Shown here piece by piece: positions 53,099-61,819 of a DNA stretch of 64,000 nt. The notes under the pieces were generated by a model, which worked only from the letters and a program-made list of their open reading frames with translations, did not search any database and was not told where the DNA came from. Origin of the DNA: Streptomyces sp. NBC_00582. Its GTDB lineage: Bacteria; Actinomycetota; Actinomycetes; Streptomycetales; Streptomycetaceae. The stretch's first letter is position 1; each line of letters starts with the position of its first letter. The DNA is taken from assembly GCF_036345155.1 (NCBI RefSeq), contig NZ_CP107772.1:10540001-10604000 (forward strand), in the 5' to 3' direction. Both the position numbers and the translations under genes were made by a program.

Positions 53099-54304
53099 AT
53101 GAGTGCTTTCGTCTACTCCGCGACCCGGACGCCGTTCGGCCGCCTCAACGGCGCGCTGGCCGGCGTGCGCCCCGACGACCTCGCCGCCGCCGCGATCACC
53201 TCGACGCTTGCCGCAGTGCCGGATCTCGACCCCGCCGCGGTCGACGACGTGGTGTGGGGCAACGCCAACGGCGCCGGTGAGGACAACCGCAACGTCGGCC
53301 GCATGGCCGCGCTCCTGGCCGGCCTCCCGGTGAACGTCCCCGGCACCACGGTCAACCGCCTGTGCGGCTCCGGCCTCGACGCGGCGATGACGGCCAGCCG
53401 CACCATCGAGTCCGGCGACGCCGAGGTGGTGCTCACCGGCGGCGTGGAGTCGATGACGCGTGCGCCGTGGGTGCTGCCCAAGTCGGCGAAGCCCTTCCCG
53501 GCCGGTGACGTCACCGCCGTGTCGACCACGCTCGGCTGGCGGCTGGTCAACCCGCGGATGCCCAAGGAGTGGACGGTCAGCCTCGGCGAGGCCAACGAGC
53601 AACTCCACGAACGCTTCGGGATCTCCCGAGAGCGACAGGACGCGTTCGCCGCCCGCTCCCACCAACTCGCCCACGCCGCCTGGGAGTCGGGCTTCTACGA
53701 CGGGCTGGTGGTGCCCGTCGACGGCGTCGACCTGACCTGTGACGAGGGCATCCGCGCCGGATCCACACCCGAGGTGCTCGCGGGCCTCAAGCCGGTCTTC
53801 CGCACACCGGAGCAGGGCGGCACCATCACCGCGGGCAACGCCAGCCCCCTCAACGACGGCGCCTCCGCCGTGCTGCTGGGCAGCGAGAAGGCCGCGGCCA
53901 CGATCGGAACCGACCCGATCGCCCGCATCGCCGGGCGCGGTGTGATGGCACTGGAGCCGCAGGCCTTCGGCTATGCCCCGGTCGAGGCCGCCAACCGTGC
54001 GTTGGCCCGGGCGGGGATCGGCTGGGAGCAGGTGGGGGCGGTCGAACTCAACGAGGCCTTCGCCGTGCAGTCGCTCGCCTGCCTGGACGCCTGGAAGATC
54101 GACCCCGCCCTCGTGAACCAGAAGGGCGGCGCCATCGCGATCGGCCACCCGCTGGGCGCCTCGGGCGGCCGCATCCTCGCCACGCTGGCCAAGGTGCTGC
54201 GCGAGACGCGGCAGCGCTACGGCGTCGCCGCGATCTGCATCGGCGTCGGCCAGGGACTGGCCGTCGTACTGGAGAACTGCGACGCCACGGGGGCGGCCCG
54301 GTGA
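53099..54304 (+). CDS. pcaF: 3-oxoadipyl-CoA/acetyl-CoA acyltransferase (thiolase)
   Basis: A 401-residue thiolase II. It has the acylation Cys in NRLCGSGLDA, His in GGAIAIGHPLGASG and the second Cys in AICIGVGQG. Cleaves beta-ketoadipyl-CoA to succinyl-CoA and acetyl-CoA, the last step of protocatechuate/catechol degradation. Its stop overlaps the GTG of the CoA-transferase gene. The CoA-transferase neighbours support pcaF over a general fatty-acid thiolase. Confidence 0.92.
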   Translation: MSAFVYSATRTPFGRLNGALAGVRPDDLAAAAITSTLAAVPDLDPAAVDDVVWGNANGAGEDNRNVGRMAALLAGLPVNVPGTTVNRLCGSGLDAAMTASRTIESGDAEVVLTGGVESMTRAPWVLPKSAKPFPAGDVTAVSTTLGWRLVNPRMPKEWTVSLGEANEQLHERFGISRERQDAFAARSHQLAHAAWESGFYDGLVVPVDGVDLTCDEGIRAGSTPEVLAGLKPVFRTPEQGGTITAGNASPLNDGASAVLLGSEKAAATIGTDPIARIAGRGVMALEPQAFGYAPVEAANRALARAGIGWEQVGAVELNEAFAVQSLACLDAWKIDPALVNQKGGAIAIGHPLGASGGRILATLAKVLRETRQRYGVAAICIGVGQGLAVVLENCDATGAAR

Positions 54305-54996
54305 GCCGGGCGGAGATCGTCCAGAGCGCCGACGCGGCGGTCGCCGGCATCGAGGACGGGGCGACCGTCCTCGTCGGAGGCTTCGGCCTGGCGGGGATGC
54401 CGTTCGACCTGATCGACGCGCTCATCCGGCAGGGCGCGAAGGACCTGACGATCGTGTCGAACAACGCCGGCAACGGGGACGTCGGACTGGCCGCACTGCT
54501 GGCCGCCGGCCGGGTCCGCAAGGTGCTGTGCTCCTTCCCGCGCCAAGCCGACTCCTGGGTCTTCGACGACCTCTACCGCGCGGGGAAGATCGAACTGGAG
54601 GTGGTGCCGCAGGGCAACCTCGCCGAACGGATGCGCGCGGCCGGGGCCGGCATCGGCGCGTTCTACTGCCCGACCGCCGTCGGCACACCGCTCGCCGAGG
54701 GCAAGGAGGTCCGCGAGATCGACGGCCGGACGTATCTGCTGGAGTACCCCATCAGGGGCGACTACGCGCTGATCGGCGCGCATGCCGCGGACACGCTGGG
54801 CAACCTCGTCTACCGCAAGACGGCCCGCAATTTCGGACCGGTCATGGCCACGGCCGCGGCGACGACCATCGTCCAGGTCGACCGGATCGTCCAGCCCGGA
54901 ACGCTCGATCCCGAGGCGGTCGTCACCCCCTCCATCTACGTCGACCGAATCGTCCAGGTGACGACCCGTCACTACACCGTGCAGGGGGCACGATGA
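54301..54996 (+). CDS. pcaI: 3-oxoadipate CoA-transferase subunit A
   Basis: A 231-residue alpha subunit with GGFGLAGMPFDLIDAL and the GTPLAEGKEVREIDGRTYLL region of the PcaI/ScoA family. GTG at 54301 overlaps the thiolase stop. Forms an enzyme with the next gene that moves CoA from succinyl-CoA to beta-ketoadipate. Confidence 0.92.
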   Translation: MSRAEIVQSADAAVAGIEDGATVLVGGFGLAGMPFDLIDALIRQGAKDLTIVSNNAGNGDVGLAALLAAGRVRKVLCSFPRQADSWVFDDLYRAGKIELEVVPQGNLAERMRAAGAGIGAFYCPTAVGTPLAEGKEVREIDGRTYLLEYPIRGDYALIGAHAADTLGNLVYRKTARNFGPVMATAAATTIVQVDRIVQPGTLDPEAVVTPSIYVDRIVQVTTRHYTVQGAR

Positions 54997-55643
54997 CCAC
55001 CCCGTCCACCGGCCACCGTCTCTCGACGGACGAACTGGCCGCCGTCATCGCACGCGACATCCCGGCCGGCTCCTTCGTCAACCTCGGCATCGGGCAGCCC
55101 ACAAAGATCGCCGACCATCTGCCGGCCGGCTCCGGCGTGGTCCTGCACACCGAGAACGGCATGCTCCACATGGGCCCGCAGGCCCACGGCGACGCGATCG
55201 ACCCCGACCTCACCAACGCCGGCAAGGTCCCGGTGACCGAACTGCCGGGCGCCGCCTACTTCCACCACGCCGACTCCTTCGCCATGATGCGCGGCGGCCA
55301 CCTCGACGTCTGCGTCCTCGGCGCCTACCAGGTCGCCTTCAACGGCGACCTCGCCAACTGGCACACCGGAAAGCCCGACGACATCCCCGCCGTCGGCGGC
55401 GCCATGGACCTCGCCATCGGCGCCAAGGACGTCTACGTGATGATGACCCTCTTCACCCGCTCCGGCCAACCCAAGCTCGTACCGCACTGCACCTACCCGC
55501 TCACCGGCCTCGGCTGCGTCAGCCGCGTCTACACGGATCACGGCGTCTTCGACGTCGGCCCCGAGGGCATCCGGATCCGCGAGACGTACGGCAGCAGCGC
55601 CGACGAACTCGCCGAGCGCCTCGGCATCACACTGCCCGCATAG
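54993..55643 (+). CDS. pcaJ: 3-oxoadipate CoA-transferase subunit B
   Basis: A 216-residue beta subunit. The catalytic Glu lies in the HTENGMLHMGP motif, with NLGIGQPTKIADHLP before it. ATG 54993 overlaps the pcaI stop. Last gene of the operon; a strong hairpin follows at 55666-55697. Confidence 0.93.
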   Translation: MTTPSTGHRLSTDELAAVIARDIPAGSFVNLGIGQPTKIADHLPAGSGVVLHTENGMLHMGPQAHGDAIDPDLTNAGKVPVTELPGAAYFHHADSFAMMRGGHLDVCVLGAYQVAFNGDLANWHTGKPDDIPAVGGAMDLAIGAKDVYVMMTLFTRSGQPKLVPHCTYPLTGLGCVSRVYTDHGVFDVGPEGIRIRETYGSSADELAERLGITLPA

Positions 55644-55665
55644 GGCTTGGCCGTCGGATCTCCTT

Positions 55666-55697
55666 CGGGCAGCGCAGCCGGACAACCCCGCTGCCCG
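55666..55697 (+). terminator. Terminator of the pcaFIJ operon
   Basis: CGGGCAGCG at 55666-55674 pairs perfectly with 55689-55697 across a 14-nt loop, 23 bp after the stop. Confidence 0.75.
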
Positions 55698-55810
55698 GAT
55701 CCCGTGCCGTACGGCCTGATGCCGCCACCCGCCCGCCGTCCGCGACGGATCTCACCGAACCCGGCGGTGCCGCCGGCAGGACCCGAAGGGATCTGGACCA
55801 AGGCCGGGAA

Positions 55811-56929
55811 TCAGGCCGCGACGAGCTCCTGCTCGCGGTCCGGCGTCCTGGCCGTGGGCTTCTTGTTCGGCAGCGAGAGCCGGAAGACCTTGCGCCACGC
55901 GGAGAACACCTGCTTGGGCAGCGGCCCGGTGACGTACTCCAGCTCGTACTTCTCGAACAGCGCGCGCACCTTCACCGCGACCTCGGCGTACCGGTTGCTC
56001 GGCAGGTCCGGGAACAGATGGTGCTCGATCTGGTGCGACAGGTTCCCGGTCATGAAGTGCATGGCCCTGCTGCCGCTGATGTTCGCCGAGCCCATCATCT
56101 GGCGCAGGTACCACTGGCCGCGCGTCTCGCCCTTGATCGACCGGCGCTCGAAGACCTGCACGCCCTCGGGGAAGTGCCCGCACATGATCACCGAGTGGGA
56201 CCAGAGGTTGCGGACCAGGTTCGCGGTGAACGTGGCGGCGAGCGTGGTCAGGAACGACGGGCCCGACAGCAGCGGGTGGATCACGTAGTCCTTGAGCACC
56301 TGCTTGCGGATCTTGCGGCCCACGGCCCTGGCCCGCGCGCGGAACTCCGGGTCCTTGCGGCGGCGCTTGCTCAGGTTCCTGCCGAGCTCCAGGTCGTACG
56401 CCGCGATGCCGTACTCGAAGAAGCAGGCGTTGAGGAAGTTCCACAGCGGCTGGCCGAGGTGGAACGGGTGCCACCGCTGGTCCTCGTCGACGCGCATGAT
56501 GCCGTAGCCGAGGTCGTTGTCCTTGCCGATCACGTTCGTGTACGTGTGGTGCAGCTCGTTGTGCGAGTGCTTCCACTGCTCGGACGGCGAGACGTGATCC
56601 CACTCCCAGGTGGTGGAGTGGATCTTCGGGTCCCGCATCCAGTCCCACTGGCCGTGCAGGACGTTGTGGCCGATCTCCATGTTGTCCATGATCTTCGCCA
56701 CGGACAGACCGGCGGTGCCCAGCAGCCACGCGGGCGGGAAGAACGAGAACAGCAGCACGCCCCTGCTGACCAGCTCGAGCTTGCGCTGCGCCGAGATGAC
56801 CTTGCGGATGTAGGCGGCGTCCTTCTCGCCGCGGCCGGCGATCACCTCGTCGCGGATCGCGTCCAGCTCGCGGCCGAGCTCCTCGATCTGCTCCGCGGTC
56901 AGGTGGGCGGTGGGGTCGATGGCGGTCAA
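55811..56929 (-). CDS. Membrane acyl (Delta9-type) desaturase
   Basis: A 372-residue protein with three histidine boxes: HNVLH (88-92), HSHNELHH (121-128) and HQIEHH near the C-terminus. This places it in the membrane di-iron desaturases. Four hydrophobic helices surround them. TTG 56929 is chosen because AGGAG lies 6 bp upstream; the longer frame overlaps the partner gene. It lies 7 bp downstream of the ferredoxin reductase gene, the same pairing as DesA3 and Rv3230c in M. tuberculosis, suggesting acyl-CoA desaturation. Confidence 0.93.
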   Translation of the reverse strand: MTAIDPTAHLTAEQIEELGRELDAIRDEVIAGRGEKDAAYIRKVISAQRKLELVSRGVLLFSFFPPAWLLGTAGLSVAKIMDNMEIGHNVLHGQWDWMRDPKIHSTTWEWDHVSPSEQWKHSHNELHHTYTNVIGKDNDLGYGIMRVDEDQRWHPFHLGQPLWNFLNACFFEYGIAAYDLELGRNLSKRRRKDPEFRARARAVGRKIRKQVLKDYVIHPLLSGPSFLTTLAATFTANLVRNLWSHSVIMCGHFPEGVQVFERRSIKGETRGQWYLRQMMGSANISGSRAMHFMTGNLSHQIEHHLFPDLPSNRYAEVAVKVRALFEKYELEYVTGPLPKQVFSAWRKVFRLSLPNKKPTARTPDREQELVAA

Positions 56930-56936
56930 GGTGCTC

Positions 56937-57992
56937 CTACCGTTCGATGTCGCAGTCGCCCGCCGCGGCGGACACACAGGTCTGGATGAGGACGCCCGGC
57001 TCGGCCTCGGTGATCTCCCCGGTGCGCAGGTCGCGGACGGCGCCCGCCCTGAGCGGCGAGACGCAGCCGAAGCAGATCCCCATGCGGCACCCGGAGGGCA
57101 TGAGCACGCCGGCCTCCTCGCCGACGTCCAGCAGCGGCGTCGCGCCGTCCGCGTCGACCCTCTTGCCGGTGGCGCTGAACGTGACCTCGCCGCCGTCGCC
57201 GGCGACGACGATGCCGGGGCGGAAGCGTTCGGTGTGCAGGCGCCCTTCGACGCCGTGCGCGCTCCAGTGCCTCTCGGCGGCGTCGAGCAGGCCCGCGGGC
57301 CCGCAGGCCCAGGTCTCGCGCTCGGCCCAGTCGGGCACGAGTTCGCCGAGACGGGCGATGTCGAGCATGCCGTCCGTGTCGGTGTGCACCTCGGTGAGCC
57401 GCACCTTCCCGTCCGCGGCCATGCCGCGCAGTTCGCTGCGGAAGATCACGTCCTGCGGCCGGGGCGCGCAGTGGACCACGACGACGTCGTCCAACTCGGT
57501 GTCGCGCAGCATGCCCATCACGGGCGTGATGCCGCTGCCGGCCGTCAGGTAGAGCACCTTGGCGGGCCTGGCCCGCGGCAGCACGAAGTCACCGGCCGGC
57601 TGGTCGAGCTGGATCAGCGTGCCCGGTCTCGCCCTGCGGACCAGGTGGTTGCTGACCCTGCCGCCCGGGATCGCCTTCACGGTGATCGTGACGCGGCCGT
57701 CGGGACGGTCGGCCGGCGAGGTGATCGAGTAGGCACGCCACAGGCGCACCCCCTCGACGTCGACCCCGACCCGCACGTACTGACCGGCCGTGTGGCCGCG
57801 CCAGCCCCGCCCCGGCCTGATCACGACGGTCGCGGCGTCACCCGTCTCGGGGTGCACGGCCTCGATGCGCCCCCGCAGGTCGGCGCCCGCACGCAACGGG
57901 CTGACCAGGTCGAGGTAGTCCGACGGCAGCAGCGGCGTCGTGACCATCTCCAGCAGTTTCCACGCCCCGCTGCGGAGGGCTGCACTCGTCAT
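56937..57992 (-). CDS. Ferredoxin reductase with fused 2Fe-2S domain (desaturase partner)
   Basis: A 351-residue protein. FAD-binding RAYSITSP, NAD(P)-binding TAGSGITPVMGML and a C-terminal plant-type 2Fe-2S domain (GCRMGICFGC ... QTCVS). It passes electrons from NAD(P)H to the desaturase. ATG 57992 is the first Met consistent with the family length. Forms a two-gene operon with the desaturase; divergent to the PucR-type regulator. Confidence 0.93.
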   Translation of the reverse strand: MTSAALRSGAWKLLEMVTTPLLPSDYLDLVSPLRAGADLRGRIEAVHPETGDAATVVIRPGRGWRGHTAGQYVRVGVDVEGVRLWRAYSITSPADRPDGRVTITVKAIPGGRVSNHLVRRARPGTLIQLDQPAGDFVLPRARPAKVLYLTAGSGITPVMGMLRDTELDDVVVVHCAPRPQDVIFRSELRGMAADGKVRLTEVHTDTDGMLDIARLGELVPDWAERETWACGPAGLLDAAERHWSAHGVEGRLHTERFRPGIVVAGDGGEVTFSATGKRVDADGATPLLDVGEEAGVLMPSGCRMGICFGCVSPLRAGAVRDLRTGEITEAEPGVLIQTCVSAAAGDCDIER

Positions 57993-58023
57993 GCCTCCAG
58001 CTTGCTGCGCCCCAGGGCGTAAA

Positions 58024-58039
58024 GTCCTGACCGCAGGAC
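58024..58039. promoter_or_regulatory. Operator candidate between reductase and PucR genes
   Basis: GTCCTG at 58024-58029 and CAGGAC at 58034-58039 form a 16-bp inverted repeat in the 87-bp divergent spacer. Confidence 0.6.
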
Positions 58040-58079
58040 GTAAATCTGGTGGGTGGAATTGTTCGCAGGGAACAAAAAC

Positions 58080-59219
58080 GTGAGCCATGCAATCCGGAGG
58101 GCCAGCGAACTGGCCCTGGACGAGACGACGGTCACCGCGCTTCGGTCCGCGCTGAAGACCACCGCCGACGAGGTCGTCCAGGCGATCATCGACGAGGTCC
58201 CTCCCTACGCAGGCGCCCTCTCGGGCAGCATGGGCGGCACCATCCGCCGGGCCGTGCGCACCGCCCTGGGGCATTACCTGGACCTCGCGAGCGGGAACGC
58301 CACAGGCGGCGACGCCGGCGACGCGGCCTACGAGCTGGGCCGGGGCGAGGTGCGCGACGGCCGTTCGATGGACGCCCTGCTCAGCGCCTACCGCGTCGGC
58401 GCCCGCGTGGCCTGGCGATGCCTGGCGGCGGGTGCCGTCCCCGCGGGTCTGCCCGCCGCCGAGGTCGCCAAGTTCGCCGAGCTGACCTTCGCCTACATCG
58501 ACGAGCTCTCCGCCGCGAGCGCCGCGGGCCACGCCGACGAACTGGCCGCCCGGGGCAGGGCCCACGAGCGCCACCTCGAACACCTGGCCCGCGACCTCCT
58601 CGCCGGCGCGGGCCCGGACGTCCTGCTGGCCTCCGCCCAACGGGCCGGGTGGCAGCCCCCGGTTTCGCTGACCGCGGTCCTGCTGCCCGCCGCCCAGGCC
58701 CGGCCCGCCTACCGCGCGCTCGACCCGGGCACCCTCGTCCTCGACGATCTGCCGGACACCGTCGGCGTGCTGCTCGTCCCCGATGCCGACCGATCACATC
58801 TGTTGCGGCAGCTGACCGACCGCACCGCCGTGGTCGGCCCGGCCCGGCCATGGACGCGCGCGTCCGCCTCCTACGCGCGAGCCCTCCGCGCGCGCTCCCT
58901 CTCCTGCGATATCCGCGACACCGAGGACCACCTGCCCGAGCTGGTGCTGAGCGCCGACGTGGACGCGTTCGCAGACCTGCGTGCCCGGGCCCTCGCACCG
59001 TTGCGGACCTTGCCCGTCGCGACCGCGCGGCGGCTGGAGGAGACGCTGCGGGAGTGGCTGCTGCACCAGGGCAGACGGGACGAGGTGGCGGCGGCGCTGT
59101 ACGTCCATCCCCAGACCGTCCGGTACCGGATGTCGCAGCTGCGGGAACTGTTTCCGGACCTCGCATCGCCACACCGGGTCCTCGAACTGACGCTGGCGGT
59201 CGGTCTGCGGGCCGGCTGA
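58080..59219 (+). CDS. PucR/CdaR-family regulator
   Basis: A 379-residue protein. The C-terminal PucR helix-turn-helix is GRRDEVAAALYVHPQTVRYR; the N-terminal half is the RsbR-like/GGDEF-like sensory part of this family. GTG 58080 follows GGGAA at about 7 bp; an in-frame GTG at 58053 would give nine more residues. Divergent to the reductase-desaturase operon, so probably controls membrane-lipid desaturation. Confidence 0.9.
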   Translation: MSHAIRRASELALDETTVTALRSALKTTADEVVQAIIDEVPPYAGALSGSMGGTIRRAVRTALGHYLDLASGNATGGDAGDAAYELGRGEVRDGRSMDALLSAYRVGARVAWRCLAAGAVPAGLPAAEVAKFAELTFAYIDELSAASAAGHADELAARGRAHERHLEHLARDLLAGAGPDVLLASAQRAGWQPPVSLTAVLLPAAQARPAYRALDPGTLVLDDLPDTVGVLLVPDADRSHLLRQLTDRTAVVGPARPWTRASASYARALRARSLSCDIRDTEDHLPELVLSADVDAFADLRARALAPLRTLPVATARRLEETLREWLLHQGRRDEVAAALYVHPQTVRYRMSQLRELFPDLASPHRVLELTLAVGLRAG

Positions 59220-59227
59220 CGCGTACG

Positions 59228-59284
59228 CCGGCCGTCCGCGAACCCGTCCGGCCGTCCGCGAACCCGTCCGGCCGTCCGCGAAGG
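59228..59284. repeat. 20-bp tandem repeat, about three copies
   Basis: CCGGCCGTCCGCGAACCCGT starts at 59228, 59248 and 59268; the third copy is incomplete. Confidence 0.9.
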
Positions 59285-59444
59285 GTCCAGCAACTCGTGC
59301 CCGGTTTCCCGGTGCCGTCAGCCGGCGCATGCGGCCCGGGCAAGAGCGGTATGAGCCGACTGCGGCGCCACAGCCCCGGCGACGAGCCGCCGTTGAAGAC
59401 GGACAGAGCCTGCCGGTCCGGCACTCGGGGCCGCCCCCCGAGGC

Positions 59445-59478
59445 CGGAGGGCGGGCGTGGGTGCACGCCCGCCCTCCG
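59445..59478 (-). terminator. Strong terminator of the GH93-like gene
   Basis: CGGAGGGCGGGCGTG at 59445-59459 pairs perfectly over 15 bp with 59464-59478; a 4-nt loop; 16 bp beyond the stop. Confidence 0.85.
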
Positions 59479-59494
59479 CGTCATCCGCAGCCGT

Positions 59495-61555
59495 TCAGTT
59501 GATGCGGACGATCTTCCAGAACTGGTCGTCGATGTTCAGGTCGTTCCACTGCACGACCGCCGCGCCGTTGCTGGTGGAGGACTGGGCGACGCCTGCGTTG
59601 AAGCCGCTGCCCACGTTCTTGAGTTCGTAGTAGCCGTTGCCCGCGTCGGCAAGGGTCCACTTCTGCGAGTTCGCGGTGGACGGCGTGTTCTGGACGACGG
59701 CGGCTCCGGCGGTGGTGGAGCCGTTACGGATGTCCAGATTCAGGTTGCTGTTGACGTTCCTGATGGTCCAGGCTCCGCTGCCGGCGGACTGGAAGGTGAA
59801 CAGCTGGCAGGAACAGGCCGAGTTCTGCCACTGCTGCGCCGCCGTGTTGGCGGCGGTCGAGCCCTGCGGGATGTCCAGGTACTTGCCGCTGTTCTTGTTG
59901 ACGAGGACGTACTGCCCGGTGCCCAGCGGCGGCAGGGCGGTCTGGGTGACGTTCCAGCGCTGGCAGGCGCAGCTGGTGGCGCTCCACTGGCCGGCGACGG
60001 TGCCGGTGGTGGAGGAGGCGTTCGGGATCTCCAGGTACTTGCCGGTGACACGGTTGGTGAGGCTGTAGCCGCCGGCCGGGTTCGGGGCGACGGCCCATTC
60101 GTGGTCGAGGGTGCCGTTGTCGTCCCACTGGAGGATCTTGGCTCCGTCGGCGGTGGACTGGCTCTCCACGCCGAGGACCTTGCCGCTGGCGACGTTGAGG
60201 ATCTTGAAGTAGCCGGAGCTCTGCTGCACGAAGCGCCACTGCTGGTCGGTGGCGCTGTCGGGGTTCTGCTGGGTGGCGTTGGTGCCGTTGGCTGTGGAGC
60301 CGCCCGCGATGCTCAGCATGAGGTTGCTGCCCGCGTTCGACACGGTGTAGGTGGCACCGTCCGAGATGCCGCCGCCCAGGTCGATGGTGCTGTAGGTGAC
60401 GGGGTTGGAGAGGTTGCTGCCGCCGTTGCCGCCGCTGAGCACGAGCAGGCTGTGGCCGTCGGACAGCGCCACCATGCCGCGGCTGTAGCCGCCTGCCACG
60501 GTGGAGCTGATGCGCGTCCAGGTGTCCGCGGCGCCGTTCTGGGTGTTGAGGAACAGGTCGCTGGTGCTGTAGGCGCTGACGACCAGCGTGCCGTTCGGAC
60601 CGCCGGTGGGTAGCCATGTGATGTACGGGGTGCTGGTGGGCACCGTGCCGTCCGTCGACCGCAGGGGAATGCCCGTGACGGAGTTGAACGCCTCCGGGTC
60701 GGCGGAGATCTTGTAGTAGACGGCGAAGTTGCCCGAGGGGGAGCCGCCGTACTCGTACGTCATCACGTAGTTGCCGTTGGGCAGCTTCGCGACGGTCGGC
60801 ATACCCGGGCGCTGGCTGTAGGTGGGCATCGCCACGTCGTCCACGACCGGACCCCAGGTGTGGAGGTCCGTGGTGACCTGGTGCACGACCTTCTGGCCGT
60901 GGTCGGGGTCGCGCTGGTCGGAGTAGTAGACGATCAGCTTGCCGTTGGCGTAGAGGAAGAACGGCTCCCATACAGGGGTGTTGCCGTTGCCGTTCGTGTC
61001 GAACGCCGGGCCGCCGGTGGCGATGTTGCTGACGAAGGTCCAGGTCTGTCCGCGGTCGGTGCTGGCGTAGACATCGATCTTGATGGCCGAGCGGTCGGAG
61101 GGGACCGAGGCGCCGGCGGCCAGGACGGTGCCGGCCGGGAAGCCGCCCACCGCAGTGGGCAGTTCGAACAGTTCGGGCTCCCAGCGCATGCCCCAGCCGT
61201 TCTGGGTGTCGGCGACCTCGGAGATCTTCGACCAGGAGTTGCCGTTGTCCGTGCTGCGGTAGATCGGGAAGACCGGTGTGCCCGAGGTGTACTGCTCGAA
61301 CGTCGCGAGGAGGGTGCCGTTGGCGGAGCCGTTGTGCTGCAGACGCATCGCCCGCGGGTAGAGCGACCCGGGCGAAGGCGCACCCGACGGCGGGGTGTAC
61401 ATCGTCTGCGAAGGACGGGCCAGGGCGTCCGCCCGGCCGACGGGCAGGACCATGGTCATCGCCGCGACGAGCAGGACGAAGGCCACGGACCAGAGGGAGA
61501 GGGGACGGGAACGCGGAGCGGCGCCGGGTCTGGCGCCTGTCTGCGCAGGGGACAT
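59495..61555 (-). CDS. Secreted GH93-like exo-arabinanase/sialidase-fold protein with ricin lectin repeats
   Basis: A 686-residue protein. A signal peptide (LWSVAFVLLVAAMTMVLPVG) ends near residue 45. Residues about 50-390 form a six-bladed propeller with BNR-like STDNGNSW and STDRGQTW repeats and YPRAMRLQHNGS, the pattern of GH93 exo-1,5-alpha-arabinanases. Residues about 400-686 hold two ricin-B-type beta-trefoils. ATG 61555 follows GGGAG; the longer frame reads through a polypyrimidine tract. A LacI regulator lies upstream. Arabinan is the favoured substrate by family, not proven. Confidence 0.88.
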   Translation of the reverse strand: MSPAQTGARPGAAPRSRPLSLWSVAFVLLVAAMTMVLPVGRADALARPSQTMYTPPSGAPSPGSLYPRAMRLQHNGSANGTLLATFEQYTSGTPVFPIYRSTDNGNSWSKISEVADTQNGWGMRWEPELFELPTAVGGFPAGTVLAAGASVPSDRSAIKIDVYASTDRGQTWTFVSNIATGGPAFDTNGNGNTPVWEPFFLYANGKLIVYYSDQRDPDHGQKVVHQVTTDLHTWGPVVDDVAMPTYSQRPGMPTVAKLPNGNYVMTYEYGGSPSGNFAVYYKISADPEAFNSVTGIPLRSTDGTVPTSTPYITWLPTGGPNGTLVVSAYSTSDLFLNTQNGAADTWTRISSTVAGGYSRGMVALSDGHSLLVLSGGNGGSNLSNPVTYSTIDLGGGISDGATYTVSNAGSNLMLSIAGGSTANGTNATQQNPDSATDQQWRFVQQSSGYFKILNVASGKVLGVESQSTADGAKILQWDDNGTLDHEWAVAPNPAGGYSLTNRVTGKYLEIPNASSTTGTVAGQWSATSCACQRWNVTQTALPPLGTGQYVLVNKNSGKYLDIPQGSTAANTAAQQWQNSACSCQLFTFQSAGSGAWTIRNVNSNLNLDIRNGSTTAGAAVVQNTPSTANSQKWTLADAGNGYYELKNVGSGFNAGVAQSSTSNGAAVVQWNDLNIDDQFWKIVRIN

Positions 61556-61565
61556 TGCGGCTCCC

Positions 61566-61622
61566 AGGGAAAGGGGAAGGGAAAGGGGAAGGGAAAGGGA
61601 AAGGGGAAGGGAAAGGGAAAGG
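61566..61622. repeat. 57-nt pure purine tract (pyrimidine on the coding strand) in the GH93 leader
   Basis: Uninterrupted G/A sequence built from GGGAAA and GGGGAA units. On the coding strand it is a CU tract ending directly against the GGGAG ribosome binding site (61561-61565). Confidence 0.92.
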
Positions 61623-61819
61623 TGTGTTTCGGTGTCCGCCGGCCCGGAACGGCTCGGAGTGACGCGGCGGAGTTCATGGGGCGCGTCACCCGGGGGACAA
61701 CCGGGCGGGCGCTGCCGGGCGCGGCCGCGAGCGTGGGGGCGTGGCGACAAGCGCGCCGGCAGAGGTGGAGTGCCCCGGCGTGTGGGTGCGCCACAGCAGT
61801 GGCACGGGGGCGGAGTGGG

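Larger units (their letters stand above)
59220..59494. other. Intergenic with short repeats and terminator
   Basis: Contains a 20-bp tandem repeat and the GH93 terminator, listed separately; no gene supported. Confidence 0.5.
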
